Source: Zafaria cholistanensis | Lineage (GTDB): Bacteria; Actinomycetota; Actinomycetes; Actinomycetales; Micrococcaceae | Length of the DNA: 64,000 bases | Assembly (NCBI RefSeq): GCF_008580665.1 | Contig: NZ_BKDJ01000005.1 | Span: 1-64,000 of the forward strand | Direction of reading: 5' to 3' | The notes under the pieces: model-generated | The model's database searches: none | What the model saw: only the letters and a program-made list of their open reading frames with translations | What the model was told of the DNA's origin: nothing | Translations under genes and position numbers: made by a program | Shown here: positions 43,006 to 49,598 of the stretch, in pieces | Layout of the letters: every line of letters starts with the position of its first letter | How positions within the stretch are numbered: the first letter of the stretch is position 1

Positions 43006-43536
43006 ATGGCAACGAATTTCGACCCGTTCCGCGAACTGGACCGCATGGCCAGCACGTTCTTTGACACCCGTTCCGCGCTGCGCGAGATGCCGATGGACCT
43101 GTTCCGGGAGGGCGACCACTACATTCTCAATGCCGACCTTCCGGGCGTCGACCCGGGCTCCGTCGACATCGACGTGGACGGCCAGCTGCTGACCATCCGT
43201 GCCGAGCGGACCTTGGCTAACGCCGAAGGCGTCAAGTGGATCACCCGGGAGCGCCGCGGAGGCAGCTTCCTGCGTCAGCTGAGCCTGGGACAGGGCCTGG
43301 ATACCGAGGCCATCTCCGCCCGCTACGAGAACGGGGTCCTCAGCGTCACCATCCCGGTGCGCGAGAGCAGCAAGCCCCGCAAGATCGCCGTGGAGGCGGG
43401 AGGCGGCCGCGGTGAGATGATCGAGGGCAAGGTCGAACAGGGCAAGGTCGAACAGGGCGCGGTCGAGCAGGGCAAGGTCGAACAGGGTACCGGCGCGGCC
43501 CGCGAGGGTGGCAAGAAGGGCCACAAGGAGGGCTAG
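43006..43536 (+). CDS. hsp20: Small heat-shock protein, Hsp20/alpha-crystallin family
   Basis: 176 residues. Residues about 30-125 form the alpha-crystallin domain: MPMDLFREGDHYILNADLPGV, GQLLTIRAERTLA, SFLRQLSLGQGLDTEAISARYENGVLSVTIPV (split by position) with the GVL motif. It is an ATP-independent holdase chaperone. The C-terminus replaces the usual IXI-type tail with KPRKIAVEAG followed by four GKVEQ pentapeptides (residues 141-160) and a basic end. AAGGAG lies 9 nt before the ATG. A CIRCE element upstream indicates HrcA control. Confidence 0.93.
   Translation: MATNFDPFRELDRMASTFFDTRSALREMPMDLFREGDHYILNADLPGVDPGSVDIDVDGQLLTIRAERTLANAEGVKWITRERRGGSFLRQLSLGQGLDTEAISARYENGVLSVTIPVRESSKPRKIAVEAGGGRGEMIEGKVEQGKVEQGAVEQGKVEQGTGAAREGGKKGHKEG
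43426..43485. repeat. 15-bp tandem repeat in hsp20
   Basis: Four 15-bp units (GGCAAGGTCGAACAG; the third has two differences) coding GKVEQ/GAVEQ. Frame is preserved. Confidence 0.95.
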
Positions 43537-43558
43537 CGCCCACCCGTGGCGCACTGCA

Positions 43559-43604
43559 GCGACGGCGGACTGCCGCCCCTTCCGGGGCGGCAGTCCGCCG
43601 TCGC
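43559..43604. terminator. Strong hairpin terminator after hsp20
   Basis: Perfect 21-bp stem (43559-43579 with 43584-43604) and a TTCC loop, 22 bp after the hsp20 stop. Confidence 0.85.
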
Positions 43605-43621
43605 TCGTGGATGGTGCGGCT

Positions 43622-43795
43622 TTACCTGCCGAGCCTGCGCTCCTTGAGCACGCAGGTGAACGTCGAGTGCACCAGTTCCTTGCCGTCGGCGTCGGCGACG
43701 GAGACCTCCGCGACGACGACGGAGTTGCCCCCGCGCAGGATGCGGGCCGTGGCGATGGCGGCGCCGATCAGTGCGACCGCAGGAACGGGGAATTG
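43622..43795 (-). pseudogene. C-terminal fragment of a PaaI-type hotdog thioesterase
   Basis: Reverse-strand translation ending at the TAA at 43622-43624 gives IATARILRGGNSVVVAEVSV followed by DADGKELVHSTFTCVL, which resembles the last two strands of PaaI-like acyl-CoA thioesterases (A.ARVLR.GR...V..EV.V.D.DG.LVA). About 50-60 codons remain; no start codon or N-terminal half with the active-site Asn/Asp is present. The upstream border at about 43770-43800 merges into the Rieske gene leader. A remnant left by deletion; the exact family is moderately sure. Confidence 0.6.
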
Positions 43796-43850
43796 GACGA
43801 ACCTCCCGTCCCAAGGTTCGGCACGGGGACTGGCCGCTTGGTGCGGCCGT

Positions 43851-43881
43851 GGTGTGGGATGGACGCAAACATCCCCACACC
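43851..43881. promoter_or_regulatory. Inverted repeat upstream of the Rieske oxygenase remnant
   Basis: GGTGTGGGATG (43851-43861) and CATCCCCACACC (43870-43881) pair except for one extra G, spacer 8 nt, about 30 bp before the ATG at 43910. Possible operator or short hairpin in the leader. Confidence 0.45.
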
Positions 43882-43909
43882 ACTAAAGCCCCTGGAGGAT
43901 TGATCGGGA

Positions 43910-44549
43910 TGACCACCACGGACTCCTGCGCATCGAAGGCCAATCCGGCCATCGGCCGCATGCCCAGGCCCGGGGAACTGTCCGGGAACCTCGATGTTTC
44001 GACGCTGGTCGACGCGGACGGCGGCCTGATCGACCGCTCCGTCTACACCGGCGGGGGCCTCTACAAGCAGGAGATGCCCCGCATCTTCGCCCGCAGCTGG
44101 TTCTTCCGGGCCGACGCCGGCGCCACCAAGATGTTCACCCGCACCTACCACGGCTGGTCCTTCGACCTCGAGGGAGCGCTGCAGTCCGTGCCGAACGGGC
44201 AGGCCTACCCGGAGGACTCCGAGAAGAAGGACTGGAGCCTGGTCGACAAGTCCATGCCGGACGATGTCAAGGACGCCCAGCGCCTGTACAACCTGCGCAC
44301 CTTCGGTCCCTCCGGTATCTTCGAGGCCGATGACGGAGAGAACTGGTCCGAGGTCCAGGCGATCTCGCACGGCTTCGTGACCAACAACGTCCCGCTGAAC
44401 TTCCAGATGGGCATCGGCAGCGAGCACGGGACGGCACCTACCCGGGGCAGACCTCCGAGCCCTATTCCGACACCGCGGGACGCGGGTTCTACCGTCATTG
44501 GGTGACGCTCATGAACGAGCCCGCCTGGCACGAGAACAAGAACCAATAG
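43910..44549 (+). pseudogene. Decayed Rieske-type aromatic-ring-hydroxylating oxygenase alpha subunit
   Basis: Pieces of an alpha subunit remain: N-terminus DVSTLVDADGGLIDRSVYTG with EMPRIFARSWFF, then RADAGATKMFTRTYHGWSFDLEG (split), then the C-terminal part DDVKDAQRLYNLRTFGPSG and HGFVTNNVPLNFQMGIGSEHG. Missing are about 50-60 residues carrying the first Rieske C-x-H pair, and the central catalytic domain with the mononuclear-iron ligands. The second Rieske pair reads FTRTYHGW, with Arg in place of Cys. Near 44430 the frame shifts: the true C-terminal end (TSEPYSDTAGRGFYRHW, NEPAWHENKNQ) continues in another frame to the TAG at 44547-44549. GGAGG upstream of the ATG remains. It cannot be functional; substrate class cannot be inferred. 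Confidence 0.88.
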
Positions 44550-44575
44550 CCACTAACACCCCAAGGAGAATTCCA

Positions 44576-44917
44576 GTGAGCGACGCCATCAACATCGGCT
44601 CCGTCGACGATATCGACGAAGGCGAAGCGAAAGTCATCCCCGCCGAGGAGAACGGCACCGGCGAGGACATCGCGGTCTTCCACGCGGAGGACGGAAACTT
44701 CTACGCCCTCGACGACACCTGCACGCACGAGACCGCGTCCCTGGCGGACGGCTGGATCGAAGGCGCCGAGGTGGAATGCCCGGTGCACTCGGCCAGGTTC
44801 TGCCTCAAGACCGGCGAGGCCCTGTGCATGCCGGCGACCATTGCGGCACGCACCCACAAGGTCGAAGTCCGGGACGGGGACGTCCTGCTCTACCCGAACG
44901 TCCCCGCCGAGGCCTAA
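44576..44917 (+). CDS. Rieske-type [2Fe-2S] ferredoxin of an oxygenase system
   Basis: 113 residues. The cluster motifs are DDTCTHETASLADG (C-x-H) and ECPVHSARFCLKTGEAL (C-x2-H), both complete, as in biphenyl/naphthalene-type ferredoxins (BphF-like). It would carry electrons from the reductase encoded at 45004 to a Rieske oxygenase. Its own oxygenase gene immediately upstream is broken, so it is either orphaned or serves another oxygenase. AAGGAGAA precedes the GTG at 44576. A long hairpin follows the stop. Confidence 0.92.
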   Translation: MSDAINIGSVDDIDEGEAKVIPAEENGTGEDIAVFHAEDGNFYALDDTCTHETASLADGWIEGAEVECPVHSARFCLKTGEALCMPATIAARTHKVEVRDGDVLLYPNVPAEA

Positions 44918-44927
44918 AGCCCGCACG

Positions 44928-44971
44928 GCGCTTAGGAGGCGGCCCGGCTGGCCGGTCCGCCTCCTAAGCGC
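44928..44971 (+). terminator. Long hairpin between ferredoxin and reductase genes
   Basis: Perfect 15-bp stem (44928-44942 with 44957-44971) with a 14-nt loop, 10 bp after the ferredoxin stop and 32 bp before the reductase start, in co-directional genes. May attenuate or stabilise the ferredoxin mRNA so that it exceeds reductase. Confidence 0.65.
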
Positions 44972-45003
44972 TCCACCATGCGATACCCCCAAGGATTCCT
45001 GAA

Positions 45004-46215
45004 ATGTCCCTGAACTCCGTCACCATCGTCGGCGGCGGCATGGCCGGCTTTACCGTCGCGAAGGAACTGCGCTCGCGCGGCTTCGAGGGCGCGCTGACCA
45101 TCGTCGACCCGGCCGGGCTGCCCTACGACCGTCCGCCGCTGAGCAAGGACTACCTGCTTGGCAAGCGCGGTGCCGGAGACATCCAGTTTGCCCCGGCCGC
45201 CTGGTTCGAGGACCACAAGGTCGGCGTCGTCACCGGTACCGCGACCGCGCTCCGTCCGGACGAGGGGGCCGTGGTTTTAGCCGACGGCACGGAACTCGTC
45301 GCGGACAGGATCGTCCTCGCAACCGGAGGCCACGCCCGCCGCCTGCCGATCCCGGGCGGGGACCTCGAGTCCGTTGTGGAACTGCGCACCCGGGAGGACG
45401 CCGACCGGCTGCGCTCCCTGCTGGTCCCGGGCGTCCGCCTGGCGATCGTGGGCGCCGGCCTCATCGGGGCCGAGGTGGCTTCCTCCGCGCTGGCCTTCGG
45501 CGCCGAGGTCGTGCTCATCGACCCGGTCGATCCGCCGCTGGTTCCCGCAGTGGGGCCCGAGTTGGCCCGCCGCCTGCACGACATGCACTCCGAGCACGGC
45601 ATCAAGGTCGTGACCGGCGTCCCCACCGCCATCGCCGCCGACGGAGCCGGCCACCGCATCCAGATGGGCGAGCACGGAAGCATCGACGCCGACGTCGTGC
45701 TGGTGGGCATCGGCATCGTCCCCGAAACCGCGCTGGCCGAATCCGCCGGACTGGACATCGACAACGGAATCCTGGTCGACGAGTCCCAGCGCACCAGCCA
45801 CCCGAACGTCTACGCGGCCGGGGACTCCGCCCGCACCCGGATGGCGGACGGCACGCTGCTGCGCCGCGCCGAGCACTGGGAGCACGCAATGTTCACGGGC
45901 AAAACCGCCGCCGCGGCCCTGCTGGGTCAGGATTTGCCCGTCCACGGCGCCTCCTGGTTCTGGTCCGACCGCCACGGCGTGCACGTCGAAGGCGTCGGCT
46001 CCATGGCCGCCGAGGGCACCACGATCATCCGCGAGGACGGGGGCAAGCCGGCCATCGCACTGCGCGTGGACCCGCAGGGCTACCTGGTCGGCTGTGCCGC
46101 AATCGACGGGGGCCTGGCCGTCCGCGCCGCCCGCCGCATCATCGACCGCCGGATCCTCGTGGACCGGGACAAGCTGGCCGACCCGTCCATCGACCTGAAA
46201 AAGCTGGCGCGCTAA
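45004..46215 (+). CDS. Ferredoxin reductase of the Rieske oxygenase system
   Basis: 403 residues. FAD motif VTIVGGGMAGFTVAKEL, PYDRPPLSKDYLLGKRG, NAD motif LAIVGAGLIGAEVASSAL, the VYAAGDSAR FAD block and the C-terminal domain starting ASWFWSDRHGVHVEGVG. It transfers electrons from NAD(P)H to the Rieske ferredoxin. It is a paralogue of the P450 reductase at 33942 but clearly diverged. AGGATTCC lies upstream of the ATG. Intact, so it may supply another oxygenase now that the local alpha subunit is broken. Confidence 0.92.
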   Translation: MSLNSVTIVGGGMAGFTVAKELRSRGFEGALTIVDPAGLPYDRPPLSKDYLLGKRGAGDIQFAPAAWFEDHKVGVVTGTATALRPDEGAVVLADGTELVADRIVLATGGHARRLPIPGGDLESVVELRTREDADRLRSLLVPGVRLAIVGAGLIGAEVASSALAFGAEVVLIDPVDPPLVPAVGPELARRLHDMHSEHGIKVVTGVPTAIAADGAGHRIQMGEHGSIDADVVLVGIGIVPETALAESAGLDIDNGILVDESQRTSHPNVYAAGDSARTRMADGTLLRRAEHWEHAMFTGKTAAAALLGQDLPVHGASWFWSDRHGVHVEGVGSMAAEGTTIIREDGGKPAIALRVDPQGYLVGCAAIDGGLAVRAARRIIDRRILVDRDKLADPSIDLKKLAR

Positions 46216-46249
46216 GGCCACCAGCGGCAACGAAGGAAGCGTGAAAACC

Positions 46250-46388
46250 ATGACTGAGAACGCAGCTCCGGCCGCCCTGTCCATCGGCGTTCCGGGCCAG
46301 GCCGCGTACTTTGACGAAACCAGGGAATCCCCGGCCTGGCGCATCCGCCGCTACGACTCCGGCACGGCCCGGGCACCCTGCACCAGGC
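46250..46388 (+). pseudogene. N-terminal fragment of an unrecognised gene
   Basis: An ATG 34 bp after the reductase stop, with GAAGGAAG upstream, opens a frame reading MTENAAPAALSIGVPGQAAY then FDETRESPAWRIRRYDSGTA; after about residue 43 the frame runs antisense through the end of the lipid kinase gene and loses coherent composition. The position after the reductase suggests a former last gene of the oxygenase operon cut off by a deletion joining it to the kinase gene. The family could not be recognised; it could also be a short leader-like frame without function. Confidence 0.45.
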
Positions 46389-47357
46389 CTATGTGGTGGA
46401 AGGCCAGGTGGAGGCCGGGCCGCAGGACGAGGTCCGGTCCGGGGCCGGCACAATCACCTGCCAGGCCGCGGGCTCCACCTTCCAGGACCGGCGGGTGAAG
46501 GGGCCCTGGAGCTCGCCGTCGTCGCTGGTGGAAAACGGCGCGCGGGGACTGGAAATGGTGACGGCCGTGCCGCGGCCGGCCCTGACGTCATCCCGTTTGG
46601 CATGGTTGCCGCTCCGCAGCTCGAGGGCATAGGCGAGCCGGGCGGGAAGGCTGACGGCCTCCCAGACAATGACGTCGACCTGTCCATCATGCGGGTCCGC
46701 CTCCGGCACCAGGCGCGCGCCGCCACCGATCGTGCCGCCCAGGGCCAGGGACGCCATGAGGACAGGGGTATCACCGCCGTGGATCACCCTGCCGTCGACC
46801 GCGACCTCGAGGTACCAGCCCGGCTGTGTTGCGCCTGCGGCAATGGCGCCGGCGGCATAGCCCAATTTGCCCAGCCTGAAGCGGCGCAGGGCCCGCTTGG
46901 CCGCGGCCCCCTTCTGCGCCGCGGCCACGCCGATGCCGACGTGGACGGCGTTGACGGCCACGCCGCCGTCGTCGGCCACCAGCAGTTCTATCGGACGTGC
47001 CTGCCCCGCCAGGACGACGCGGGCCGCCTGCGCCGGATCCAGGGGGATGTTCAGCGTCCCGGCCAGGTCATTTCCGGTTCCCAGCGGGACCAGCCCGATC
47101 GGACCGCTCTGCTTGAGCCGGCCCCTGCTGTGGAGGCACTGCACTGCGGCATGCAGGGAACCGTCCCCGCCCAGCACCACCAGCCGCCGCCCGTCGAGGC
47201 CCTCCAACGCACGGTCCAGCTCCTCGACGCTGGCGGTGTCGGCCACCTCGACGCCGGCAGGCTGGTGCCGGAGCACCTCGAGGGCGGCATCGATCGCACG
47301 CCTGTTGGCACTGCCGGCCGCGGTATTCACCGAGACCAGAAAACCGGGTTCCGCCAT
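46389..47357 (-). CDS. Diacylglycerol/sphingosine kinase-like lipid kinase (DAGK catalytic domain)
   Basis: 322 residues. The ATP site is seen as LVVLGGDGSLHAAVQCL (GGDGT-like, here GGDGS) and the phosphate loop as VPLGTGNDLAGTLNIPLD. The C-terminal beta-rich domain includes GGDTPVLMASLALGGTIGGGARL and ADPHDGQVDVIVWE, with DGE in SDDGELQGPF as metal site. It phosphorylates a lipid alcohol such as diacylglycerol. The last 13 residues (SSCGPASTW...) lie beyond the conserved fold, next to the deletion joint with the oxygenase operon, so the original stop may have changed. Start 47357 fits the family. Confidence 0.85.
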   Translation of the reverse strand: MAEPGFLVSVNTAAGSANRRAIDAALEVLRHQPAGVEVADTASVEELDRALEGLDGRRLVVLGGDGSLHAAVQCLHSRGRLKQSGPIGLVPLGTGNDLAGTLNIPLDPAQAARVVLAGQARPIELLVADDGGVAVNAVHVGIGVAAAQKGAAAKRALRRFRLGKLGYAAGAIAAGATQPGWYLEVAVDGRVIHGGDTPVLMASLALGGTIGGGARLVPEADPHDGQVDVIVWEAVSLPARLAYALELRSGNHAKRDDVRAGRGTAVTISSPRAPFSTSDDGELQGPFTRRSWKVEPAAWQVIVPAPDRTSSCGPASTWPSTT

Positions 47358-47468
47358 CTGCGCCCCCTGCCATCGTCTCCACGGCCATGATAGGCCGCCG
47401 GCCGGAAATAGTCCCGGCCGGCGGGCCGGGGAAGGAAGCCCGGGCTGGTGGCGCAAGTCCTGCGGGGC

Positions 47469-47981
47469 CTAGCCGGAGGCGACCAGGCGCAGGTAGGCCG
47501 GCTGCAGCGCCGGAAAATAGTCCCCCCACGCCACGGTCGAAGTGTCCCTGCCGGCGCGCACCGCCTCCAGCCGGTCAAGGTAGTACTCCCATCCCGGCCC
47601 GATCGAGCCCACGTCATCGGTGGGGTTCAGGCGCTGGCCGAAGGTGAGCGTCGTCGTGCCGCCGGCCTCCGCGAGCTCGAACCACAGGTACCAGGCGTCG
47701 CCTTCCACCGACGTCTCGCAGGCGAACCGGCGGGGCGGGTCGCATTGGAGGATTGTGCACCGCTCCGGCCGGGGGTCGTTGGCCTCGGCCGTCATGAAGA
47801 ACTGCACGGTCCCGCTCGAGGGATCCCCCTCCCAGTGCCCGATCCATCGCCCCAGCCGGTCGGAGTCGGTGAGGTCGAGCCACACGTCGGACGCCCGCCC
47901 GTCGAGGGTGCGGGACAGCACCAGATGGGGCTCGCCGTTGAGGTCGGCCACGGTGCCGGTGATTTCGGTGCGTTCGGTCAT
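47469..47981 (-). CDS. SRPBCC / AHSA1-type protein
   Basis: 170 residues. A START-like AHSA1 fold: LVLSRTLDGRASDVWLDLTDSDRLGRWIGHWEGD (split by position; SRxx..P..vW..LTd...l..W.g), FMTAEANDPRPERCTI, WYLWFELAEAGGTTTLTFGQRL and a C-terminal helix GPGWEYYLDRLEAV. Such proteins bind hydrophobic ligands; in actinobacteria they are typically encoded with an overlapping ArsR regulator. Here the ATG overlaps the stop of a truncated reading frame (ATGA at 47978-47981), consistent with a lost regulator. Confidence 0.85.
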   Translation of the reverse strand: MTERTEITGTVADLNGEPHLVLSRTLDGRASDVWLDLTDSDRLGRWIGHWEGDPSSGTVQFFMTAEANDPRPERCTILQCDPPRRFACETSVEGDAWYLWFELAEAGGTTTLTFGQRLNPTDDVGSIGPGWEYYLDRLEAVRAGRDTSTVAWGDYFPALQPAYLRLVASG

Positions 47982-48073
47982 GGCGCGTTCCACGGCTTCC
48001 TGTAGTCGGCGAAGCGCCGGCGGTCGGGTTCGACGTCGTGCGCCTCGATGAGGGGCCCTCCTCCGGGACCGTA
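47978..48073 (-). pseudogene. C-terminal remnant of the gene formerly upstream of the SRPBCC gene (probably ArsR family)
   Basis: The frame ending at the TGA that overlaps the SRPBCC start reads EAHDVEPDRRRFADYRKPWNAP at its end (about 25-30 residues with coherent composition). No start, no HTH and no upstream domain remain before the convergent-side MFS stop at 48083. ArsR regulators commonly precede SRPBCC genes with the same 4-bp overlap and end with similar charged tails, but the family assignment rests on context. Confidence 0.45.
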
Positions 48074-48080
48074 CCAGCCC

Positions 48081-49370
48081 CTAGGAACGCTCCGCCAGAC
48101 GGGCCGCCAGCAGCGCCCCGACGGAGTAGACCAGCGTGGCCGCGAGGATAAGGAGCAGCGGGGCGCTCCAGCCTCCGGTGGTGGTGTTGAGCCAGCCGGC
48201 CGCCGGAGGCGCGCAGGTCGCGGTGAGGTAGGCGCTGACCTGGACGCGGGCGGAGGCGGAAGCCGTTTCGGCATTGCTGCGCATGACCATGGAAATGATC
48301 GAGAAGACGGCGGTGAATCCTCCGCCTTGGGCGATGCCTCCAGCGACCGACCAGAGGACGTACCCCGCCGGCGCGGCGAGCAGGCCGATCGGCAGCACCA
48401 CCCAGAAGAGCCCGACCAGCGCCGTCGGAATCCAGATCTTCGTGCGGGCCGCCAGGAGGGGGACCCCGAGGGCGCCGACGATGGCGGCGATCTGGAACAG
48501 CGAGGCGGAGGCTCCCGACGCGGTCGGTTCCAGTCCGCGCGTCTGTGACAGCATCAGCGGCAGCCAGGCCGTGGTGGCGTAGTAGGCGGCGGACTGGCCG
48601 CTGAAGGCCAGTGCCAGCAGGACGGTGATCCTCCGGATGCGCGCGGTGTCCGTCCGTGCCGCCGCACCGGGTCCGCCTGCGCGGACCCCGCCGGTCCCGA
48701 GCCCACCCGTCCCGAGCCCACCCGTCCCGAGCCCACCCGTCCCGGGCCCGGCCGCGGAGGCTTCCGCCGTCGGCCCCTGGTCCGCGGGATGCGGGGACGC
48801 GGTGCCGGCCAGCCTCCCGGCGGGCGCCTCATCCGCAGGGCGGCGGCGGGCGCGGGGCAGCCACCAGGCCAAGCCGGCGGCGGTCACGATTCCCCATGCG
48901 GCGATGGCCCACCGCCAGCCGAGCAGATTGGCCAGCGGCGGGACGCTCAACAGCACGGCCATGGATCCGACGTTCATGGCCGCGATGTATATCCCGGTGG
49001 CCATGGCGATCCGCTTCGGGGGAACGTCACGGCGGATCAGCACCGGGACCGCGATGTTGCCCACGGTGATGGCCGCTCCGATGACGGCGGTCCCGGCCAG
49101 CACGACGGCGGCCGGGCCGGCCGACCGGATGGCGGTGCCGGCGAGCACTCCGGCCAGGCACAGCACCACGGCCGCCTCGGGGCCGAAGCGGCGGATGGTC
49201 CGGGTCGCCAGCGGGGTGGCCAGCGCGAAGAGCAGCACGGGCAGCCCGGTCAGCAGGCCGGCGCCGGCGGCCGAGAGCCCAGTGTCGGCCCGGATGCCGC
49301 CGATCACCGCGGTCGGAGCGATGATCGGTGCGCGCAGGATCAGGGCCAGGATCACGATGCCGGCGAGCAC
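48081..49370 (-). CDS. MFS transporter, cyanate/nitroimidazole (CynX/NimT) family
   Basis: About 429 residues and 12 membrane segments. The first segment VILALILRAPIIAPTAV with LTGLPVLLFALATPLATR corresponds to the CynX motif (LR.....P....I....GLS....LLTTLPVL..A..APLA). Others are ITVGNIAVPVLIRRDVPPK, ATGIYIAAMNVGSMAV and the second-half ALAFSGQSAAYYATTAWLPLML. Substrates in the family include cyanate and 2-nitroimidazole, here unknown. The central cytoplasmic loop is expanded by a GTGGL pentapeptide repeat. The GTG start at 49370 has no ribosome site and lies at the very edge of segment 1, so the true start is uncertain. Confidence 0.8.
   Translation of the reverse strand: MLAGIVILALILRAPIIAPTAVIGGIRADTGLSAAGAGLLTGLPVLLFALATPLATRTIRRFGPEAAVVLCLAGVLAGTAIRSAGPAAVVLAGTAVIGAAITVGNIAVPVLIRRDVPPKRIAMATGIYIAAMNVGSMAVLLSVPPLANLLGWRWAIAAWGIVTAAGLAWWLPRARRRPADEAPAGRLAGTASPHPADQGPTAEASAAGPGTGGLGTGGLGTGGLGTGGVRAGGPGAAARTDTARIRRITVLLALAFSGQSAAYYATTAWLPLMLSQTRGLEPTASGASASLFQIAAIVGALGVPLLAARTKIWIPTALVGLFWVVLPIGLLAAPAGYVLWSVAGGIAQGGGFTAVFSIISMVMRSNAETASASARVQVSAYLTATCAPPAAGWLNTTTGGWSAPLLLILAATLVYSVGALLAARLAERS
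48691..48750. repeat. 15-bp tandem repeat in the MFS loop
   Basis: Four 15-bp units (start 48691, 48706, 48721, 48736; CCCGTCCCGAGCCCA, middle two identical) coding GLGTG-type pentapeptides on the reverse strand, in the central loop between the two halves. Confidence 0.93.
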
Positions 49371-49540
49371 CCACGGGAGGGTCGGGACGGATGCTGGAGG
49401 GCGGTTCGAAGTGACCTCCAGGGAAGCGGTGGGCGGTGGGCCCGGCGGATCCGGGTCCCCATAAACCTTACCGGTGGTCTCTCCGTTCGTGGCTGACGAA
49501 CGGCACCGCGCCCCCGCCCGGGAACCCGTTCAACGGCGCA

Positions 49541-49577
49541 GGGCCCCGCCGCCCCCGGGGAGGGGGCGGCGGGGCCC
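49541..49577 (-). terminator. Hairpin terminator after the APC permease gene
   Basis: Perfect 16-bp stem of G and C (49541-49556 with 49562-49577), loop GGGGA, 22 bp downstream of the permease stop. Confidence 0.8.
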
Positions 49578-49598
49578 TAAGGAAGGAGTGCCGGTGGG

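Noticed and set aside
46393-46632. A short forward frame (starting VVEGQVEAG in translation) that looks a little like a cupin
   Set aside because: It is antisense to the conserved C-terminal domain of the lipid kinase and lacks the histidine motif of cupins.
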